DNA of 11,391 nt from CAZLQF01 sp964561545. GTDB taxonomy: Bacteria; Bacteroidota; Bacteroidia; CAILMK01; CAYYUA01. The notes below the pieces were generated by a model. It saw nothing but the letters and a program-made list of their open reading frames with translations. It did no database searches and was not told the origin of the DNA. The DNA is taken from the NCBI GenBank assembly GCA_964561545.1, contig CAZLQF010000056.1, positions 1-11,391 of the forward strand, written 5' to 3'. The translations under genes were made by a program, and so were the position numbers. Shown in pieces: positions 8,051 through 11,391 of the stretch (its first letter is position 1; the number at the start of each line of letters is the position of its first letter).

Positions 8051-9352
8051 TTAATCTTTGGTAGCATAGGATGGGGCTTCCTTCATATTAGGAAGCTGCT
8101 GCTTTGAATGATGGTCTTCCTTATCATCATCACGTTTATTTTCAGGATCCCAACCTTCCTCTGCTTCAGGCTTTAATTGTTTAAAAAGCCGGCATAGCTT
8201 GTTGACGTGAATAGAATAATCGAAAAATCGTTGAGTGGCTTCTTTTCCTCTTTCTCCAATTTTATTAAAATAATCATAATACGCATAACGGTCCTTGATA
8301 ACTTCCGCTAAACCTTCTGTATCTTCAGGTTCAATGATGTAAGTGTTTTCTTTATGCTCAAGGTATTTGGGGATATCGCCTACCTTGGTAACAACGGTTG
8401 GCCTGCCGGTAGCTAAATATTCCCCAAGTTTAGTAGGAAAACCATAATGGGAATACGAGGAATCAGTGCGATTGACAATAAGCAGATCACATTCATGCAA
8501 CAAGTCAGGGATGTCACTATAGCACACTTGACCTAAATTCTCTACAGCACCATTGAGTTGATAATGATCGATATGAGCTTTTGTAGCCGCTTCATTGGGA
8601 TTGTAGCCCATGAGTCGGAGTTTAAGATTCGGAATTTGATGATTTGCCTGAGCAAAGGCATCAATAATACCGGGAACCCCGTCTTTTTCGCCAAATGAAC
8701 CCAAATAGCCGACCCTGTAAGGTTTTTTGGGATCACCGTTCAAATGGGTGAAGCGCTCCATATCCACGATAATGGGAAGTTTTGTAATGCGGTTTTCAGG
8801 GAAATATTGACGGTAAAATTGATATAAGTTACTCGAAATTACTACCAAATGATCGCACCATTTTTGACTATTAGCTTCATCCATTTTTTCAATTTGCTGA
8901 AGCAGCCAATTTTTTAAGGATGCTTGATCGTTACTGGATGCTGAATAGAGTTCTGTTTTTTCAGCAACCGTTTTAATGCCAAGGACTTTAGCCAATAGAA
9001 AGATATGAAAAAACTGATGCAGCTTTGGCATATAAAGGTAAAACATGTCAAATTCCTGGCGGTGCTTAAGTATGTAGTAGGTACTGCCAATAATTGATTT
9101 CAAAGAATCCAGCAATTTACCTAAAATAGAATAAGGCCTGGTAACTCGATTGTTCAGGAATTTGTAAAAAACACCTTGCCAAAAGCCTTTTTTTTGGTTA
9201 TTAACCAGCGTATTGTTGAATGAAGAGGCATGTAAAAAAAGGATCTCTACATTGACCCCTTCTTCTTTTAAACCTTTGGCATAAGCCTTGATTCTGGCAT
9301 TGGCCCCATTGCCTTCTTTAAAGTCGCTGGCTAAAAATATTCCTACTTTCAA
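8051..9352 (-). CDS. GT4-family glycosyltransferase
   Basis: A cytoplasmic GT-B-fold glycosyltransferase that probably moves a sugar from a nucleotide donor to a cell-surface glycan or lipid-linked acceptor. Neither donor nor acceptor can be read from the sequence. The N-terminal Rossmann domain begins MKVGIFLASDFKEGNGANARIKAYAKGL and covers about 1-200. The donor-binding domain starts at about 213 (YRVGYLGSFGEKDGVPGIIDAF) and includes LKLRLMGYN and GFPTKLGEYLATGRPTVVTKVGDIP (about 304-328). In the E-x7-E motif of GT4 enzymes the second Glu is present (LGEYL), but the first position is Tyr (SHYGFPTKLGE). The last 40 residues are a very hydrophilic tail rich in D, E, K and H. The gene has its own candidate promoter and lies 108 bases after the T9SS substrate gene on the same strand. 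No other polysaccharide genes are in the window. Confidence 0.88.
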   Translation of the reverse strand: MKVGIFLASDFKEGNGANARIKAYAKGLKEEGVNVEILFLHASSFNNTLVNNQKKGFWQGVFYKFLNNRVTRPYSILGKLLDSLKSIIGSTYYILKHRQEFDMFYLYMPKLHQFFHIFLLAKVLGIKTVAEKTELYSASSNDQASLKNWLLQQIEKMDEANSQKWCDHLVVISSNLYQFYRQYFPENRITKLPIIVDMERFTHLNGDPKKPYRVGYLGSFGEKDGVPGIIDAFAQANHQIPNLKLRLMGYNPNEAATKAHIDHYQLNGAVENLGQVCYSDIPDLLHECDLLIVNRTDSSYSHYGFPTKLGEYLATGRPTVVTKVGDIPKYLEHKENTYIIEPEDTEGLAEVIKDRYAYYDYFNKIGERGKEATQRFFDYSIHVNKLCRLFKQLKPEAEEGWDPENKRDDDKEDHHSKQQLPNMKEAPSYATKD

Positions 9353-9389
9353 ACCTTGTTTTTTCCGTTAAACGTGCAGTTTTATACCT

Positions 9390-9397
9390 CAAAGTTA
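9390..9397 (-). promoter_or_regulatory. -7 promoter element for the glycosyltransferase
   Basis: The minus strand reads TAACTTTG, an exact TAnnTTTG match and identical to the carB element. It ends 37 bases before the glycosyltransferase ATG, so that gene is probably transcribed separately from the secreted protein gene behind it. No clear -33 element was seen. Confidence 0.5.
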
Positions 9398-9460
9398 ATT
9401 TAAAGTTTAGATAAAAATGCATTGAAATCCAAAAATTGGTTTTAAAAACTCACCGAACAT

Positions 9461-10891
9461 TCAACGAGTACTAACGATTTTTTTCGTGAATACTTGATCA
9501 TAGCCTTGTATGTTAAGTAAATACAACCCTGCAGGTACATCCTTTATAGATATGGAATAATGATTGGAGCCCTTATTAACCTTTACTTGACCTTGTCTCA
9601 TTTGATGGCCTTGCATGTTTCTAAGGCTATAAACGTAGGTCCCTTTTTTATTTGAAGTTATACTTAGGTTAAGGTTCTTATTAACCGGATTTTCAACAAC
9701 CTTTACCCGATTATTTAGCCTTTTTGAAAAATCAACAGTTTTTATACTGGAGTACTCATAGCTACCATCAAAATCCACTTGCTTGATGCGGTAGTAATAA
9801 GTATTGCCGGCTTGAACACTGGCATCCCAAAAATCGTAGGTCTGCTTTTCAATGGTAGTGCTATTTCCTTCTACCTGACCTATGTTTTCCCATTCACCTT
9901 TCATCTTTTTTTGGACGATGAAGTGACTGTTGTTAGTTTCAGAGGCGGTAGCCCATTTTAAATGGTTTTTATCAAACATGGTTTCCGCTACAAAATCGAT
10001 AAACTCAACGGGAAGGGCGGTGCTCGTTTGGTTATTAACCAGATCGGTTAAGGCCGCGGCATCGTTGTTGAAGTTGCCATCATTTACACCCGCAATGTCA
10101 GATGATTTATTAAATAGTACCGATTTTCCGCTCTTTTGGGTACCAGTAGCAACCCTTATTTTCGTTGAAGGGCTGAAATTAACGGCGCTATAGGGTATTG
10201 ATAGTGTTATAAAAACCTGTTGATCGCTTTCTTTACATCCGGATTTGGTATTTTTAGCATTAGCTTTAGTATGGTTGCTACTTAATGCATAAGTACTTAC
10301 TTGTGTAACTTGACTACTTGTATTACTACCATCGACATTTTCAACAATAACTCCATTAGCCCCTCCTTTGTTCTCAAGCCTTATTTCATATTCAAATCCT
10401 TCATTATTAGATGTGGCATTAGGGTCAGTATTAATTCCGTATTTCTGATCAGTATCGATTAAAAAGCTATAACCAAATTTACCATTCGGCTTATCAGCTA
10501 AGCGAATTCTCATCAAGAAATTTTCATTGCCACTTTCATCGGTTGGGTAACCATCTGGATCATAAATGCCAATAAAATAAGCTGACTGGTTAGAACCGGC
10601 ATCAATTACATCAGTTGCTCCACACCCAGGTGATAAATCGTTATCGGGTTCTGAAGTTTTTTGATAACCTTTTGTCCAATTTCCTTCAAATTCGCTAAAT
10701 TCATCAGAAGATGAAAAGAAAGACCCATTTGCTACTATATCCCCATCCTGGTCAGGATCCAATGCTTTTACCAAGCTATTTGTATTATTAGGTTCAACAA
10801 TACTTCCTTGCCCTATTGCATTATTGAAGGTTAAAGCAAAAGCAACTGCGTAAACTAATAATAATTTGTTGAATGATTTTGATTTATTCAT
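9461..10891 (-). CDS. Secreted protein with type IX secretion sorting domain
   Basis: An exported protein, probably surface-attached or released, of 476 residues. Residues 1-27 are a signal peptide (MNKSKSFNKL, a hydrophobic core, then NNAIGQ). Residues about 45-285 form a region I cannot assign to a named family. It holds Asp-rich loops such as DPDQDGD (45-51), DPDGYPTDE (111-119) and DTDQKYG (147-153), which may bind calcium, and two cysteines (C90, C219). Residues about 293-390 (ALPVEFIDF, LKWATASETNNSHFIVQ, YYYRIKQVDFDGSYEYS) are the fibronectin-III-like module common before Bacteroidota sorting domains. Residues about 397-476 are the Por/T9SS type A C-terminal sorting domain (VENPVNKNLNL, GLYLLNI, ending KKIVSTR), which is cleaved after outer-membrane passage. 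It is transcribed alone and ends in TGA. No strong promoter match was seen upstream. The role of the N-terminal domain is unknown. Confidence 0.9.
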   Translation of the reverse strand: MNKSKSFNKLLLVYAVAFALTFNNAIGQGSIVEPNNTNSLVKALDPDQDGDIVANGSFFSSSDEFSEFEGNWTKGYQKTSEPDNDLSPGCGATDVIDAGSNQSAYFIGIYDPDGYPTDESGNENFLMRIRLADKPNGKFGYSFLIDTDQKYGINTDPNATSNNEGFEYEIRLENKGGANGVIVENVDGSNTSSQVTQVSTYALSSNHTKANAKNTKSGCKESDQQVFITLSIPYSAVNFSPSTKIRVATGTQKSGKSVLFNKSSDIAGVNDGNFNNDAAALTDLVNNQTSTALPVEFIDFVAETMFDKNHLKWATASETNNSHFIVQKKMKGEWENIGQVEGNSTTIEKQTYDFWDASVQAGNTYYYRIKQVDFDGSYEYSSIKTVDFSKRLNNRVKVVENPVNKNLNLSITSNKKGTYVYSLRNMQGHQMRQGQVKVNKGSNHYSISIKDVPAGLYLLNIQGYDQVFTKKIVSTR

Positions 10892-11158
10892 TATTTTGGA
10901 TTTAATTTGAAAAACAATTAACAGCTAATAGAATATTATGTTTAAAAAAATCTCATCATAGGTCAAATTTTATTAAAGAGTAAATTAAATGTGTTATAAT
11001 TTTTTTCTTTTATTTTAAAAAATTGAACAGTGCAAGTTAGGCTTTATTTCAATAAGTTTAATAACATTTCGTTTAATGATAACACCTGATCGTTGAACCT
11101 TTATAAAATGGGGTTGAATGAAAAATAGAGGGTTTATATCCTGTTTCAGAAGAAATTT
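10892..11158. other. AT-rich intergenic stretch without a gene
   Basis: I find no ORF with coding character, tRNA, array or clear TAnnTTTG element here. It is the upstream region of the secreted protein gene and should hold its promoter. The nearest candidate on that strand is an AATTTG-containing stretch near 10964-10972, which does not fit the consensus spacing. Confidence 0.5.
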
Positions 11159-11287
11159 TTAAGTTAAAAGTCTATTAAGCTGCGCCTTAAACCTTGCACT
11201 CAGCAATTTATTCGATTTAAAGGTAAGGTGCGCAAGCCATGTAGCTGCCCCAAAGTATGGGTTTAATTTGAAGGCCTTTACAAAGAT
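11159..11287 (-). pseudogene. Possible 3' remnant of a protein gene
   Basis: The minus-strand frame between two stops (11288-11290 and 11159-11161) encodes 42 residues, including NPYFGAATWLAHLTFKSN and then SARFKAQLNRLLT. The composition looks protein-like (W, F, R, K and L spread as in a helical C-terminus), but there is no ATG or GTG to start it, and a stop precedes it. It may be the tail of a decayed gene or chance. I recognise no family. It overlaps the inverted repeat at 11179-11237. Confidence 0.25.
11179..11237. repeat. Imperfect inverted repeat
   Basis: GCTGCGCCTTAAACCTT (11179-11195) can pair with AAGGTAAGGTGCGCAAGC (11220-11237), giving about 15 base pairs interrupted by small bulges, with a loop of about 24 bases. 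No T-run follows on either strand, so it is not a standard terminator. It could be a structured RNA element, a mobile-element end, or coincidence. Confidence 0.35.
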
Positions 11288-11300
11288 TTAGAATAGAAAC

Positions 11301-11334
11301 AAAAAAAGGCGCTATTGGTAAGAAGCGCCTTTTT
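11301..11334. terminator. Strong bidirectional terminator hairpin before the intron
   Basis: A perfect 11-bp stem: AAAAAGGCGCT (11303-11313) pairs with AGCGCCTTTTT (11324-11334) around a 10-base loop. The plus strand ends in five T, the minus strand in seven T. No intact gene in the window ends here. It sits five bases before the putative intron 5' end and may be the structure the intron used as its target. Confidence 0.8.
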
Positions 11335-11338
11335 AGTA

Positions 11339-11391
11339 GTGCGCCGTGTATGGTCAATAACTTGGTGGTGAAAGTCCACTATGGGGGTTTG
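11339..11391 (+). mobile_element. Group II intron, 5' end (partial)
   Basis: The sequence begins GTGCGCCGTGTATGG, the conserved GUGYG-type 5' end of bacterial group II introns. About 20 bases later comes GGTGGTGAAAGTCCAC, a short hairpin typical of the start of ribozyme domain I in many bacterial introns. Only about 53 bases are in the window, so the remaining domains and any reverse transcriptase/maturase ORF would lie to the right. Group II introns are self-splicing retroelements that insert by reverse splicing. The hairpin directly in front fits the class C habit of inserting after terminators, but the class cannot be decided from this much sequence, and the GTGCGCC start is also seen in other classes. 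The exact 5' junction is inferred from the motif. Confidence 0.75.

Noticed and set aside
9429..9439. Palindrome CCAAAAATTGG between the two minus-strand genes, considered as a terminator
   Set aside because: The stem is only about 4 bp of A/T-rich pairs with no supporting T-run, so it is too weak.
10892..11391. CRISPR array or tRNA in the large intergenic region
   Set aside because: There are no regularly spaced direct repeats, and I found no cloverleaf or TTCRA-type T-arm.

Overview
This window looks like chromosomal DNA of a Bacteroidota bacterium, probably of the Cytophagales/Sphingobacteriales side. Three things point there. One protein carries a C-terminal type IX secretion (Por) sorting domain. 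A small DUF4834-like protein follows carB. Several genes have the Bacteroidota -7 promoter element TAnnTTTG upstream instead of a sigma70 -10 box. Shine-Dalgarno sequences are weak or absent, and the intergenic DNA is AT-rich.

Layout from left to right. (1) Positions 1-239, minus strand: the N-terminal part of a small [2Fe-2S] ferredoxin that runs off the window and is broken by an in-frame TGA just before its cluster-binding cysteines. (2) 431-1795, plus: radA, a DNA-repair ATPase. It converges on htrA, with a bidirectional terminator hairpin between them. (3) 2033-3481, minus: a membrane-anchored DegP/HtrA protease. (4) 3755-4501, minus: a PlsC-type acyltransferase, divergent from carB. (5) 4675-7786, plus: carB (carbamoyl-phosphate synthase large subunit, without the usual C-terminal allosteric domain) and a small DUF4834-like membrane protein, apparently one transcription unit ending at a terminator near 7959. 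(6) 8051-9352, minus: a GT4-type glycosyltransferase. (7) 9461-10891, minus: a secreted T9SS substrate. (8) 10892-11391: 500 bases without an intact gene. These hold an imperfect inverted repeat overlapping a possible gene remnant, a perfect 11-bp bidirectional terminator hairpin, and then what appears to be the 5' end of a group II intron starting near 11339 and leaving the window.

Most genes are housekeeping and do not form one pathway: DNA recombination/repair (radA), envelope protein quality control (htrA), phospholipid synthesis (plsC), pyrimidine/arginine precursor synthesis (carB), glycan synthesis and secretion. I see no multi-gene defence, phage or CRISPR system. The observations most worth following are the nonsense codon in the ferredoxin and the group II intron boundary directly behind a terminator hairpin.
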